Part shown: positions 31,482 to 42,060 of the stretch, one piece after another
Numbering within the stretch: position 1 is the stretch's first letter
Layout of the letters: each line of letters opens with the position of its first letter
Assembly (NCBI RefSeq): GCF_030253575.1
Contig: NC_080567.1
Span: 32,624,501 to 32,688,500, forward strand
Reading direction: 5' to 3'
DNA: 64,000 nucleotides
DNA from: Rhododendron vialii
Taxonomy: Eukaryota; Streptophyta; Magnoliopsida; Ericales; Ericaceae
The notes under the pieces: model-generated
What the model was told of the DNA's origin: nothing
Databases searched by the model: none
What the model saw: the letters and a program-made list of their open reading frames with translations, nothing else
Made by a program: the position numbers and the translations under genes

Positions 31482-33593
31482 ATGGCTATCTTCAACTTCA
31501 AAATCCTGCTATATTCTCTCTCCATATCTTTCTTCTGCATTCTATTTCCTCAAACAACTTCACTCAACTTCAGCTTGCCCGACTTATCGCTTCAAGATCA
31601 AAATGTCAACCTAACTCTATCCCCAAGGGCCTATAGGTCGACCCGAGGCCTAGAAGTCACCCCCAACACACTCGACGCCAATTTGCAGTTAGAAGCTGGT
31701 AAAGTAACTTACAAACAATCCCTTTACCTTTGGGATAATTCCACTCGAAATTTAACAGATTTCTCCACCCATTTCGTTTTTGTGATTGATTCGCAAAAGA
31801 GTTCCCACTTCGGCGATGGCCTCGCCTTCTTTCTCGCTCCCGAAGGGTCAAATTTCACACCTGGTGGTGCAATAGGCCTCCCAATTGACCCAGTTACAAG
31901 GATCAAAACCAGCCCCTTTGTTGCTGTGGAGTTTGATACGTACGGGAATGTTGACGATTGGGACGGTTGGGACCCGATCAATGTCGGCCGGGCTCCTCAT
32001 GTAGGTATTGATGTCAATTCTCTTACATCAAATGTTACTGCTGTTTGGAAATTTAATATAACTAATGGGACTGAGAATGAGGCTTGGATTAGGTATGATT
32101 CAAGTTCATACAATTTAAGTGTAGTTTTTACTAACAATAATTCCAAAGTTAATGATACCATTCATTTCACTGTTGATCTGAGGGAATACTTACCCGATTG
32201 GGTAACAATTGGGTTCTCAGCTTCAACAGGTGAAAATATTGAGACACATACTATAAAATCATGGGAATTTAGTTCAAGTTTGGAAATTAATGAGACCGAC
32301 AAAACTGTTACAGTAAATACAGGAAACAAGAATGTTACAGATCCAGTGAAACTAGGATCGAAAAAAATCTCCCTTGGAGCTGTGGTGGGATTGGTTGTCG
32401 GTTCGGCTGTTTTAGTTGGAGGGTTTGTTTTGGTTGGATTTGGCTTTTGGAGGAGAAGTGGAGCAAAAGAAGAGGATGAGTTTGAAGTTGAGATGTCCAT
32501 GGAAAACGAATTTGAGTCTGGTAGTGGGCCGAAGAAATTTTCCTATGGCCAATTATCTCGGGCGACAAATAACTTTGAGGAGGGACAAAAGCTTGGAGAG
32601 GGAGGGTTCGGTGGAGTTTATAGAGGTTTCTTGAGGGAATCGAATTCTTATATTGCTGTCAAGAGGATATCAAAAGGGTCAAAGCAAGGGATAAAGGAGT
32701 TTGCAACGGAAGTGAAGATCATTAGCCGGTTGAGGCATAGGAATTTGGTGCAACTCATCGGTTGGTGCCACGAAAAGAAAGAACTACTCCTCGTTTATGA
32801 GTTCATGGAAAATGGCAGCCTAGATTTCCATCTCTTCAAAGGGAAAAGCCTGTTGACATGGGGAACAAGGTATAAAATCGCCCAAGGTTTGGCCTCAGCG
32901 TTGCTCTATCTACATGAAGAATGGGAGCAATGTGTTGTGCATAGAGATGTAAAATCAAGCAATGTGATGTTGGACTCGAACTTCAATGCCAAATTGGGAG
33001 ATTTTGGGTTAGCTAGATTTGTCGATCACGAGAAACAGCCCGAAACAACTCTTTTGGCGGGGACCATGGGGTACTTGGCACCGGAATGTGTGGTAACAAG
33101 TAAAGCTAGTAAGGAATCAGATGTCTACAGCTTTGGTATCGTGGCATTGGAAATAGCTTGCGGGAGAAAACCACTTGATTCGAAGGTGCCAGAGTCTCAA
33201 ATGAGACTGGTGGAATGGGTTTGGGACCTCTATGGAATGGGAAGGTTATTCGAAGCAGTGGACGCAAAACTAGGCTCGGATTTTGATGAGCAAGAAACAG
33301 AACGTTTGATGATTGTTGGTCTTTGGTGTGCTCACCCGGATCACAATTTCCGGCCTAAAATCAGACAGGCAATTCATGTGCTTAATTTTGAAGCTCCAAT
33401 GCCCACTCTCCCACCAAAACTACCCGTGCTATCATTTTTTCCTCTTCCATTGAGCACTACCACCAATAGTTCTAACATCAGCCAAAACCAATATTCAAGC
33501 TATACTTACAACACAGATTCTTCTAAGTTCACCTCATCTTCTACTGCTTCATCTCCATCTATATCACTTTTGAATAAAGAGTTAGATTCTTGA
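31482..33593 (+). CDS. L-type lectin receptor kinase, intact (class IX-like)
   Basis: 703 residues with no introns, as usual for this family: a plasma-membrane receptor with an extracellular lectin domain and a cytosolic Ser/Thr kinase. Signal peptide about 1-27. Lectin domain about 28-268 with Asp112 in GDGLAFFLAP and Glu150, Asp152, Asn156, Asp164 and His173 as the metal-site set. Transmembrane helix about 296-323 (LGAVVGLVVGSAVLVGGFVL). Kinase about 366-640: glycine loop GEGGFGGV 372-379, Lys394, Glu410, HRD 487-489 with Lys491, DFG 507-509 and APE 533-535. All catalytic residues are present, and it is an RD kinase. The Ser/Thr-rich tail is about 655-703. Relatives act in pathogen and stress perception. 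It is the only full-length open LecRK here. Class IX is inferred from the overall sequence style. Confidence 0.93.
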   Translation: MAIFNFKILLYSLSISFFCILFPQTTSLNFSLPDLSLQDQNVNLTLSPRAYRSTRGLEVTPNTLDANLQLEAGKVTYKQSLYLWDNSTRNLTDFSTHFVFVIDSQKSSHFGDGLAFFLAPEGSNFTPGGAIGLPIDPVTRIKTSPFVAVEFDTYGNVDDWDGWDPINVGRAPHVGIDVNSLTSNVTAVWKFNITNGTENEAWIRYDSSSYNLSVVFTNNNSKVNDTIHFTVDLREYLPDWVTIGFSASTGENIETHTIKSWEFSSSLEINETDKTVTVNTGNKNVTDPVKLGSKKISLGAVVGLVVGSAVLVGGFVLVGFGFWRRSGAKEEDEFEVEMSMENEFESGSGPKKFSYGQLSRATNNFEEGQKLGEGGFGGVYRGFLRESNSYIAVKRISKGSKQGIKEFATEVKIISRLRHRNLVQLIGWCHEKKELLLVYEFMENGSLDFHLFKGKSLLTWGTRYKIAQGLASALLYLHEEWEQCVVHRDVKSSNVMLDSNFNAKLGDFGLARFVDHEKQPETTLLAGTMGYLAPECVVTSKASKESDVYSFGIVALEIACGRKPLDSKVPESQMRLVEWVWDLYGMGRLFEAVDAKLGSDFDEQETERLMIVGLWCAHPDHNFRPKIRQAIHVLNFEAPMPTLPPKLPVLSFFPLPLSTTTNSSNISQNQYSSYTYNTDSSKFTSSSTASSPSISLLNKELDS

Positions 33594-34261
33594 TTGTGGA
33601 TCGTAGATTTTTGGATTATAATGAGAGTCTGTAAGTTTGTTCAAATAGTATGAGTAGTTCACTTTTCTTCCTATTGGTCTAGATGGTTTTTAGATTTCAG
33701 TGTTCTATTGTTAGAGGTTGTGTAAATTGGCCTTTTAATCCCCAGGTTGGGGATTAACTTGCACTTCCGTTGTTGTAACGTTTGCTTTTTATCGTTTATA
33801 GAAAATCTTTGCCCTACCAGGTCCAGTACTTGAGTTTAGTTAATAACCATTCCACCATGAGAATTGATGTGCGTACCGCAGGAGTTTCAACAATAGATTT
33901 TGTACATAAACATGGCTAAATCTTCACCTTTTCCGTTATGCACCGATGATTCCCACTGTTTTTCGAGGCATCCAAATGCAATCTTTGAGCTCTAGATTGT
34001 TGGGAAGGTTCCTCATGAGTACAATTTGTCCCTTTTGTATGTATATATGTGTGACATTGTTTTTAGGAAGTGAAAATATTGTAATTAAATCTAACCTAGG
34101 ACTTCTTTTGGCACTAGTTTGGGAATCCCAAAGTGTAATCTTTTTGAATGTGGGATAAATCTCTTTATTCTTCCCAAAGGAGAATTTGGATTGCAACCCA
34201 CGTTTTGAAAATTCTATCCTCCATTCACTTTTTATGGCTGGATTATGTCTCTGTAGACTGA
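33594..34261. other. 3' flank of the LecRK, with an inverted fragment of the relic-downstream block
   Basis: The first part would be 3' UTR. About 33945-34030 (CACTGTTTTTCGAGGCATCC, CAATCTTTGAGCTCTAG) is the reverse complement of sequence found behind the LecRK relics at 13.9-14.6 and 27.0-27.1 kb. No gene is seen. Confidence 0.5.
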
Positions 34262-35760
34262 AGGTCTAGCCATCTTTCTTGCTCGAGATGGGTCGGATTT
34301 CACAGCTAGTGATGCAATAGGCCTCCCAATTGACCTTTCGTTGATGGAGTTTGATACGCTTCAAAATAAGGATTTGGACCCCCTCAATATCAGCCCTACA
34401 CATGTAGGAATCAATGTCAAATTCTCTTAATTGAAGCGTAGTTTTCATGGGGACTACAAATACTACCACCATTCATTTCATTATTAATCTGAGGGAACAC
34501 TTACCTGAATGGGTAACAATTGGGCAGCTTCAACAGGAACCTATTTTTTGAGAAATTCTGTGAAATCATGGGAATTTAGTTTAAGTTTACATCAATGGAA
34601 ACCACGACCGAATAAAATATTCGTCGGAGCTTTGGTGGGATTGGTTACCGGCTAAGGTATTTTGGTTGGTGGGTATATTTTGGTTGGATTTGGCTTGTGG
34701 AAGAGAAGCAGACCAATAAAAGGGAATGAGTTTGAAGTTGAGAATCTGTCCATGGAAAACGAATTGAGTCCGGTGCTAGGCCGAAGAAATTTTCCTACAA
34801 TCAATTATCTCGAGCGACAAAAAACTTTGAGGAGAAATGATGAGCACAATAGATCGAAGCTCCAATGTGCAGGAAAAAAATGACCAGTCCTACTATTTCG
34901 GTCATCAAAATTTAATTGGTGCAAAGGTAGTCAGAGTACGGATTTGTTTATTGTATATTGTTCTTGGCTCATTAATTAATTTGGTTGAAACTCAAATATG
35001 AATTCAATCAGAATGAGGTTTTCCGTGATTTTAAATCATCATATTGATCGAATTACTTGATTTATCAAAGTTAATATTTAAATACGGGATATCTATTATG
35101 ATTTGTTTTATGCAGATACGATTGATGATTTTGGCTTAAACCTTGAAGCAAAGGAGAAACATATTTTGTTACAAATAAAAAGGACTTAATGAAATATTAT
35201 TCATGATGATTAAGATTAGCCTATAATCCATTGTGTAAAAGTCATAGGAAAATTATTGCATAAGATTAGTTGATAAATATTTATGGGTGTGGATTCCGAT
35301 ATTTCTCCGCTACTTTTCCGTGATAATTTAGTCCAATTGTTTTTCTTTTGTCATTATTTATTTAATTCTTAATTTACAAATCAATCACAAATTTTGTCAA
35401 CTAATGTAGAATTCAATTAATTTGAAGTTTATTTAGTTTGCTATAAAAATCACAAATTCATGTAGATTCGAATTAAACAAGCAATTTATGTGCTTAAATT
35501 TCCGGATCACAATTTCCAGCTTAAAAATTAGACAAGCAATTCATGTGCTTAAATTAGGAGTTCCAATGCCCATTCTCCCAAAAAACAACTCGCGTTATTG
35601 TTCTTTCCTCCTCCATTGAACACTACCACGACCAGTTCTGACACCAGCCGAAACCAATATTCAAGCTATACTTACAACACAGATTCTTCCAAAGTTCCCC
35701 TCATCTTCTACCGCTTCATGATCTCCATCTATATCACTTTTTGCATATGAAGTGTAAGTT
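34262..35760 (+). pseudogene. LecRK relic: lectin, membrane segment and C-terminal tail
   Basis: 34262-34440 reads GLAIFLARDGSDF, AIGLPID and MEFDTLQN-like lectin pieces. 34465-34530 gives TIHFIINLREHLPEWVTIG. 34630-34760 gives transmembrane and juxtamembrane remnants (ILVGFGLWKRSRP). The kinase is cut soon after 34840. After about 570 bp of unrelated AT-rich DNA, 35490-35750 matches the tail of the intact LecRK (SRNQYSSYTYNTDSSK). Many frameshifts and stops. It is a tandem duplicate of the 31482 gene, with downstream DNA that also matches (33790-33870 against 36000-36080). Confidence 0.85.
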
Positions 35761-36402
35761 GGTTCAAATAGTATGAGTCGTCCATTTTTTTTACTATTGG
35801 TCTTGATTGTTTAATTAGATTTTCTTGATTCAATTGTTAGGCATTGATAGATTGGCTTCTTGATCGCATCCAATCATATGTTCGAATACAATCATGTTCG
35901 AATCTGTACTTTAAATATGTGTTCTTAAGAATTTTTTTTTTAACATGTGTTCTTAGGTTTAGGTTGCTCTTCAGTTGTTGTAACGACGTTGGTTTATTTT
36001 TACTCTAATACTAGTAGAAAATCTTTGTAGTTTTCATGTGCTACCAGGTCGAGGACTTGAGTTAATATCCATTCCATGCAATTCATACTGGATTCGGCCG
36101 GCAATCTGTGCGGTAATGTGGTGAGGCACCCAATTGAGACGGATTATGTGACTTTAAAAATTAATCATTACCTAATTGGATTGGAGGCACGCAATACATT
36201 GAGAATGAAAATTTAATGGACATACGTAGTTATTATTTGGTGGCCCTTGATAATGAATGATGAAATTGATCCCACGAGCAGATAATGTGATTATGGCCCG
36301 GCAGAGTTCCGTTTAATTAATTTCATACTATTACTTGTTTAGGACATATATGTGACTATGTGAGGTACAAAGGGTTGTGTGGCTATAAATTAAAGCTGAT
36401 GT
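35761..36402. other. Downstream flank of the LecRK relic, no gene seen
   Basis: Non-coding. Its first part parallels the 3' flank of the intact LecRK (GGTTCAAATAGTATGAGT, GAAAATCTTTG, CTACCAGGTC). The rest is unremarkable. Confidence 0.45.
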
Positions 36403-36488
36403 AATGGGTAGGGCCGTGTAGTTTATTACTCTCAACCAACAATATAATGGGTAGGGCCATGTAGTTTATTACTCTCAACCAACAATAT
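36403..36488 (+). repeat. Two tandem 43-bp units followed by (TA)n
   Basis: The unit AATGGGTAGGGCC[G/A]TGTAG through AACCAACAATAT occurs at 36403-36445 and 36446-36488 with one difference. A (TA)n run follows to about 36508. Confidence 0.8.
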
Positions 36489-36528
36489 ATATATATATAT
36501 ATATATAAATCGAGTCCGGATCTCCTAA

Positions 36529-36861
36529 GGGATCCCGCACGGTCTTACCGTGCGGGACACCCTTTTTCGATCGAATTGTGACGATCCAAGCCGCTCAAAG
36601 TGATCAGAACATAATTTTAAGGGTACCCGCGAGAAATTAGAAAAAAAAAATGATTAGGAAGGGCTTGATCTGAACAGTTTTTTATTGAACGGTTCAGTAT
36701 AAAACTACTCGGATCAAGCCCTTTCCGATCATTTTTTTTTGCTGATTTCAGTTGAGTATCCTTAAAATTACGTTTTGAACACATTGAGCAGCTCGGATCG
36801 TCGCAATTCGATTGGAAAAGGGGAGTCCCACATGATAAAGCCGTGCGGGATCCCTCATTGG
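36529..36861. mobile_element. Foldback element, plus a half copy to about 37050
   Basis: Left GATCCCGCACGGTCTTACC and right GCCGTGCGGGATCCC pair, as do inner parts around CGATCGAATTGTGACGATCC and GGATCGTCGCAATTCGATTGG. The centre includes GGATCAAGCCC pairing with GGGCTTGATC. TA-rich runs border it. 36920-37050 repeats the left-half words (TTTTAAGGGTGCACGCGAGA AATTAG), so a truncated second member is adjacent. Confidence 0.65.
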
Positions 36862-37082
36862 AAATAAAGTGTGTGTGTGTGTATATATATATATATGTAT
36901 ATATATATCGGGACGGTTCAAGGGACACTTAAAAAAATACCCCAAACCTTAATCTCATAGTTCCCGATCAAATTTTTATGATCCGAACCATTCAATCTGT
37001 ACAGAATGTGATTTTAAGGGTGCACGCGAGAAATTAGCAAAAAATATAACTGGAAAGTGTTTGTTTTGTATAGTTTTTAGAC

Positions 37083-37451
37083 ATGCAGCACAGAGTTACT
37101 TCTTTGTGTTGCATGTCTAAAAATCCATCTAATTCATTTGCAAGTTTCAACAAGAAAAGATTGATTCGGTTAGCGGAGTTTTATCCGAAGGACTTCTCAG
37201 ATGTTGAGCTTTGGGTACTTTTGAATCAACTAGAGAATTTCATCATGGATGTGCGTTCTAGTGAGGAGTTCCCCAATTTGAAAGGAATTAGTGACCTTGA
37301 GGAAAAGAAGGTTGAGACCCAAAGAGATGTGGCATACTCCTCGGTTTATAGGCTTCTTACTTTGGCCCTTATTTTACCTGTTGCTACTGTCACAGTAGAG
37401 GGAGCGTTTTCTGCTGTGAAGATTATAACTAGAAAAGTGAATTATACATAG
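37083..37451 (+). pseudogene. hAT transposase C-terminal fragment (ZMYM1-like), copy 1
   Basis: An open stretch of 122 codons reads LAEFYPKDFSDVELWVLLNQ, NLKGISDLEEKKVETQ and YRLLTLALILPVATVTVEGA, then FSAVKI. This is the plant hAT/zinc-finger MYM-type C-terminal dimerisation region. The rest of the transposase is absent, so it is a fragment. Its first 40 bases contain inverted repeats built on AGACATGCA/TGCATGTCT. A more broken copy is at 45793. Confidence 0.75.
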
Positions 37452-37709
37452 TTCAAATTTCTGACCTCACTTATCAAAAATTCTGGCTCCGCCATGGGGG
37501 GCCACTTGGTTGGGATGCCTACTTTCTTGTTGTGACGCCGTCATGCCCGTGGTCCTTTTTTTTAATCGTTGTGATCCTATGTCAATGATTAATGAATTCC
37601 TCTTGCCAACCACTAAAAGAAAACTCCTAGTATTGTATTTTAGCTTAAGCTATTCGTCAGTCAAGTTTGAGTTATTAGCTAGCTTGACTTGTAGAGTCAA
37701 GTCCATAGC

Positions 37710-39281
37710 TGATTAGCAACCAACATTGCATAATCTTGGGGCTTAAATCCTCTAATTTGTAGCTTTGATGCATTTAAGTTGTTGTTTTTATCCCATTTTG
37801 CACGTAAGGTATTTGTGTGTGAGTTTTTGGAAAAACGTGCTATTAAAGTGGTTTTGAACGCCAAGAGGAATTCCGGGATGTAACCAAGTGCTCAAGTGCC
37901 CGACAACACTCATTTCATTGCTAACGGAGCCTAAATGGTGCTATAAGAAGCATTGGAGAACGGCCGGTGGTGTAACACGACATGGAGTGTGAGCCAAAGC
38001 TCATGAAGCAAGGCAAACGCATCAAGGATGGTTTCGAGGACGTCCGTGGGACCAAGGCCTTATGGAAACCTCCGCCAAGTCCCGTTGATCAAGAAATCAA
38101 GTTTTGGAAGGCCGTCGGGGCACGACAAGGCATGATGGTCCAAGCTAACCCTGTTCTGCAATTTCTACTCAGAGGTATTGGTACCTCATTTTTGAGGTAC
38201 CGGTACCATCATGCTGATTTTGAAGACAGTTGAGTTGGTACCAATTCCTCATTTTTGAGGTACCGGTACCAATGCCCTTCGACCAGTTTTTTGTGCTGAA
38301 TATTTCAACCTTTCATATATAGAAAGTTTCTACTTTAGGCATGTTTTTGGGATATTTTGAGGGTCTTTTAGTCCATTGTTTGGCTAATTTGTAAGGCTTA
38401 TAAATAGCCTTTATTGCCATTTATGCCCATATGTAAGTTTATACACTTTAAGTCTTTTTCTTCCTATAAACTCCATAGTTATTGCTCTCAAGCTCTTGTC
38501 TTTAATTCCTCATCAATTCAAGTAAGTAGTGGTTGTATGTTTAATTCTCAAGTATTAAAGTTGTAGCTTTAGCTTGGATCATCTTATAAATCAAGTTTAT
38601 TTTCGTTTTATCGGTGAATCAAGTTTTCATTTCCTAACATGTTTTCTAGTCTTTTTGTTATGTGTGAGTAGTTTAAAGGTTTGGTCATGGGGTGATGTTT
38701 ACTCTATGATTTAGTTATTCAAATGGTTTCTCTTTAACTTTAGCTTAATTTCAAGGTTTTGAATGAATTAAACCCATGATGTCTAGTTTTGATCATGAGG
38801 TTGGTGGCTTCTTTGATTAATGAAGTTTATCGCCTTGTGCTACGAGCTTGATAATCCTACGCCTGCGAACGATCCTTTTCATCTCTCATTTGCGTTAAAT
38901 GAATTCAATTTGAATTAGAGCCTTGAGTTAAGTCATAAGTAGTCTTCAGCTTTTAATTTTTCAAGTGGAATCCGGACGGTTTCGGTTCACTCATGAGTTA
39001 GATGAAGGAACCATTTGACGGCTAAGTCGTGGGTAAATCAATCTCTTTGACTCAACCATCTCTAATCTAGTTTAAATTCCAAGTTTAAATATCGTCATTC
39101 AATTCGAATACCAAAGCTGGCCACTTGAACGCCGCAACTCTTACACAACATCTATTTCAAATTCACTTAAGAAGTTTTCTCTGTGGGAATGATTCCGGTC
39201 TTACCGGTTAATATGTTTTCAACGACCTAACCCTCCGCTCAGGGTGTGAACCTTTCTAAGAGGTTAGGTTGCGACGAAGCA
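37710..39281 (+). mobile_element. Solo LTR, 1.57 kb
   Basis: It starts TGATTAGCAACC, ends GACGAAGCA, and is flanked by ATAGC at 37705-37709 and 39282-39286. The paralogous positions at about 41860 and 46405 run straight through this point (TCTATAGCATAACATAACC), confirming an insertion. It contains GGTACCGGTACC-type words twice (38190-38270) and no gene. Orientation is uncertain. The length and style suit a Ty3/gypsy LTR. Confidence 0.82.
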
Positions 39282-39966
39282 ATAGCATAACATAAACTTG
39301 AAGAAATGGTAACATTTGACGGGCAAGAAATCCAAGATGTTTTAATGCGGACAAGATGTCGTTGCCAAAAATTAAGAGTCTTCTCCTTTCTAATTTGTTT
39401 AGTTGGGAGTCGAGGGAAAGCTCCTTCCCTGATCAATTTCTTGACATGTTAAAAAATATATATATTTTTGGTGCTTAGATTAATTGCGTATGGGCCCTCT
39501 AGATGGAGTACATTTTTTTGGCCATTTTTTCTTTGCTTTCGTTTGTCCATGGGTGGTATATATCCCTTTGATATCTTTTCAAAAAAGTTACTTATCCACA
39601 CAAAAAAAGAAGAAGATATAAATTGTATATTTCTCTTCTCAAGTGTTGAAATAATTGAACTGAATGATTATGTTCATTTTCAGTTCAATTAAACAATAAT
39701 TTGTGGTTACACTGTTGAACAATAGCGATAGCAGGGGTGGTATTTTCTCACGATTTAATGGGTGGGGAAGTGATTCACAATACTGGTACATCGCAGGCCA
39801 TGATCTTGCATGAGAATATTCAAACCTGCAAAGAATTCTCCAAGAGATAATAATATCAAAAATTCAGCAATGAGTGTATATTCCAAGTCCAGATGTATCT
39901 TTCGACTTGAATTCCAGCCACCTGCATGATTCCGATTGATATGGCAGTTGAATTGTTCGCGACATT

Positions 39967-40351
39967 TGTTGGGTCGAGACCCCGATCCCGATTAACACCT
40001 CCAAGCACAAGCACGAAAATAAACCAAGCACAAACGAGAGATATCCGAGGAAAACTCCATTATGTATAAATCACATATACAAGTATGAAAAACCTCACCG
40101 GGATAGCCACAATCCGGCTTCCCCACTCCTCTCTCTCTCCCTCACTCCGGTGGCTCTCCGACAGTCTCTCCGGGCATTTCCGAGGAGCCCCGCTCCCCCC
40201 GAAGGGGAGCCTCTCCGCTCAACTCTCTCTCTGCCTCTCACTGTCTCCAGCACACACACACTGCCGAAAGGCAGTCAACAAAAAGGGAAAGGGGACCAAG
40301 GGGTTTTATCCCCTACAGCACACACCCACACCACTTGGGTGTATCCCAACA
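39967..40351. mobile_element. Solo LTR, 385 bp
   Basis: It starts TGTTGGGTCGAGACC, ends GTATCCCAACA, and is flanked by ACATT (39962-39966 and 40352-40356). Copy 2 of the segmental duplication at about 63775-63785 reads GCGACATTTAGG without it: an empty site. The C/T-rich centre includes an open frame with no family resemblance. Confidence 0.85.
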
Positions 40352-40356
40352 ACATT

Positions 40357-41639
40357 TAGGTTTGGCGTGCTGTATTTTGAATTCCACGACTTTATGACTA
40401 CACTTTATTTCCAAAGAAAAGAAAGGGAAAACAAGAACGTTTTGGTTTCAATACGATTTTACCTCATGTTGTTCCAAACAGTACTGTTATTAGGCAATAA
40501 CAAGTACCTATGTAACCAGCTGACAATTGCTTTCCAAGAAAGTCCACACACAACATATACTTCCATGTAGAAATAGCAGAATCTGCTGATATAAAGCACA
40601 AGGAAAACAAGGCACTAGATATACCCTGTACATGAAATCCTGTTATTACGGTGACCTCAAACACTAACAAAAACAAACTACGCTAGTGGATTTCGAGTTC
40701 CTTGGCGATTTTCAGCACAGAGCTTTACACTGTGAAAAGATTACCGATTGTAGTTTAAGAGAGTGCTGGTGGATTTCAGTAGTGCTGTAAGCTAACCAGC
40801 CTTTCACTGTGCTCCATCCTTGGCATAATGAACAATATCGAAGAATAATGCCGGAAGGAATAAGTTGGTCATGATTTAGAATGTACTCACACTTCCATAT
40901 AATCATTTGCACGGAATACAGTTATGGGATTTCTTTTCCCTGCTCAAGAGTAGCGAGAAACCAAGGCAAGGGAGGAGTATGGAGTTGTGATTGAAGAAAA
41001 ACACGGCGAAAAAAATTGTACTGAGCTTGGATATATTAAAGATTTGTGGAGTGATTTGTTGATGGTAAAGAAGATGTTATGGATTTGCCTTCCCAAATTC
41101 AAGGTGCACTCCACGCACAGCCTAAAGGAGCCGTTATTTCCGCCTGGAAATCTATGGCCAAACTCCCAAGTCAAGTCTTTGCATCAGACATTTGTGCAAA
41201 TTAATTACCTGTATATACCATGGTGCACTGACAACGACAAAGAGCGGAATCCAGGGACGGAGCTCCGCGCAAGGGTGGGGTGCCAACGGCCATGGCACCT
41301 GGTAGCTTTCAGATTACATGACCCATGCATATATATTTCTTACAGAGACAAGTCTACCTTGTGATGGAACCCTCAAATGGCATTTTAGTACTTCCGTAAT
41401 ATAAGCAATACTGTGAAAATAAACAGCTAGTCTTTTTTTTCCGGTCAAATAAACAGTCTTTTTTGGGCCTGCATCCGAAGCTGATAATGTTGGGGCGTCA
41501 TGGACATGTTTCATGTTTTAGTTCATGTCCTGTTTTCTTCCCTTTATTCTTGTAATTCTTTGTTTGTTGTTTTTGTTTTGGGTTTCTATTGGTTGGTTTC
41601 TTCCCAACTTTTTAGAGTCTAGGGTGGCATATGATTATT
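40357..41639. other. Intergenic, no gene recognised
   Basis: Up to about 40620 this belongs to the segmental duplication. Several open stretches exist on both strands (such as the minus-strand FISADSAISTWKYMLCVDF near 40540-40590, shared with copy 2 at the right edge), but I cannot assign any to a family. Confidence 0.35.
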
Positions 41640-42060
41640 GGAGATGGGGGTCCACTTGATTGGGATGCTAGCTTTCTCGTTGTGATGCCGTCATGCCCGT
41701 GGTCCTTTCTTTTTAATCGTTGTGATCCTATGTCAATTACTAATGAATTCCTTTTGCCTAAACTCCTTGCTACGTCCTGTATTTTAGCTTAAGCTAGCCA
41801 ATAAGAAATTCTGTCAGCCAAGTTAGATTTATTAGCTTTACTTGTAGAGTCAAGCCTATAGCATATCATAACCTTGAAGAAATGATAACATTTGGCGGGC
41901 GAGATCCAATGTATTTTAATACATAATACAAACGTGATGTCGTTGCCAAAAATTAATAGTCTTCCTCTTTCTAATTTATTTAGTTGGGAGTTGAGGGAGA
42001 GCAATCCTTCCCTTGATCAATTAATTTCTTGCCACGTTAAATATATGTTTTTGACTTTTT
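41640..42060. repeat. Third, partial copy of the segmental-duplication core
   Basis: GGGGGTCCACTTGATTGGGA, GTCATGCCCGTGGTCC, TAATCGTTGTGATCCTATG, then ATAACCTTGAAGAAATGATA and GATGTCGTTGCCAAAAATTA match copies 1 and 2. It lacks both the hAT fragment upstream and the solo LTR, so it shows the pre-insertion state. Confidence 0.75.

Larger units (their letters stand above)
37060..40620. repeat. Segmental duplication, copy 1 (split by two solo LTRs)
   Basis: From about 37060 the sequence matches copy 2, which begins near 45770 and continues past the Athila insertion to the right edge. Landmarks are the hAT fragment, TTGGTTGGGATGCC, CCCGTGGTCC and TTTAATCGTTGTGATCCTAT. Further ones are GATGTCGTTGC.AAAAATTAA, GAAAGCTCCTTCCCTGATCA, TGGCGTGCTGTATTTTGAAT and CTTCCATGTAGAAATAGCA. 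Sequence unique to copy 1 is explained by the LTRs at 37710-39281 and 39967-40351. Confidence 0.8.

Noticed and set aside
36481-36908. (TA)n and (GT)n runs as regulatory sites
   Set aside because: Simple sequence repeats bordering a foldback; nothing else supports a regulatory role.
40085-40570. 161-codon plus-strand open frame
   Set aside because: It lies mostly within the C/T-rich solo LTR at 39967-40351 and resembles no protein; Ser/Leu richness follows from base composition.
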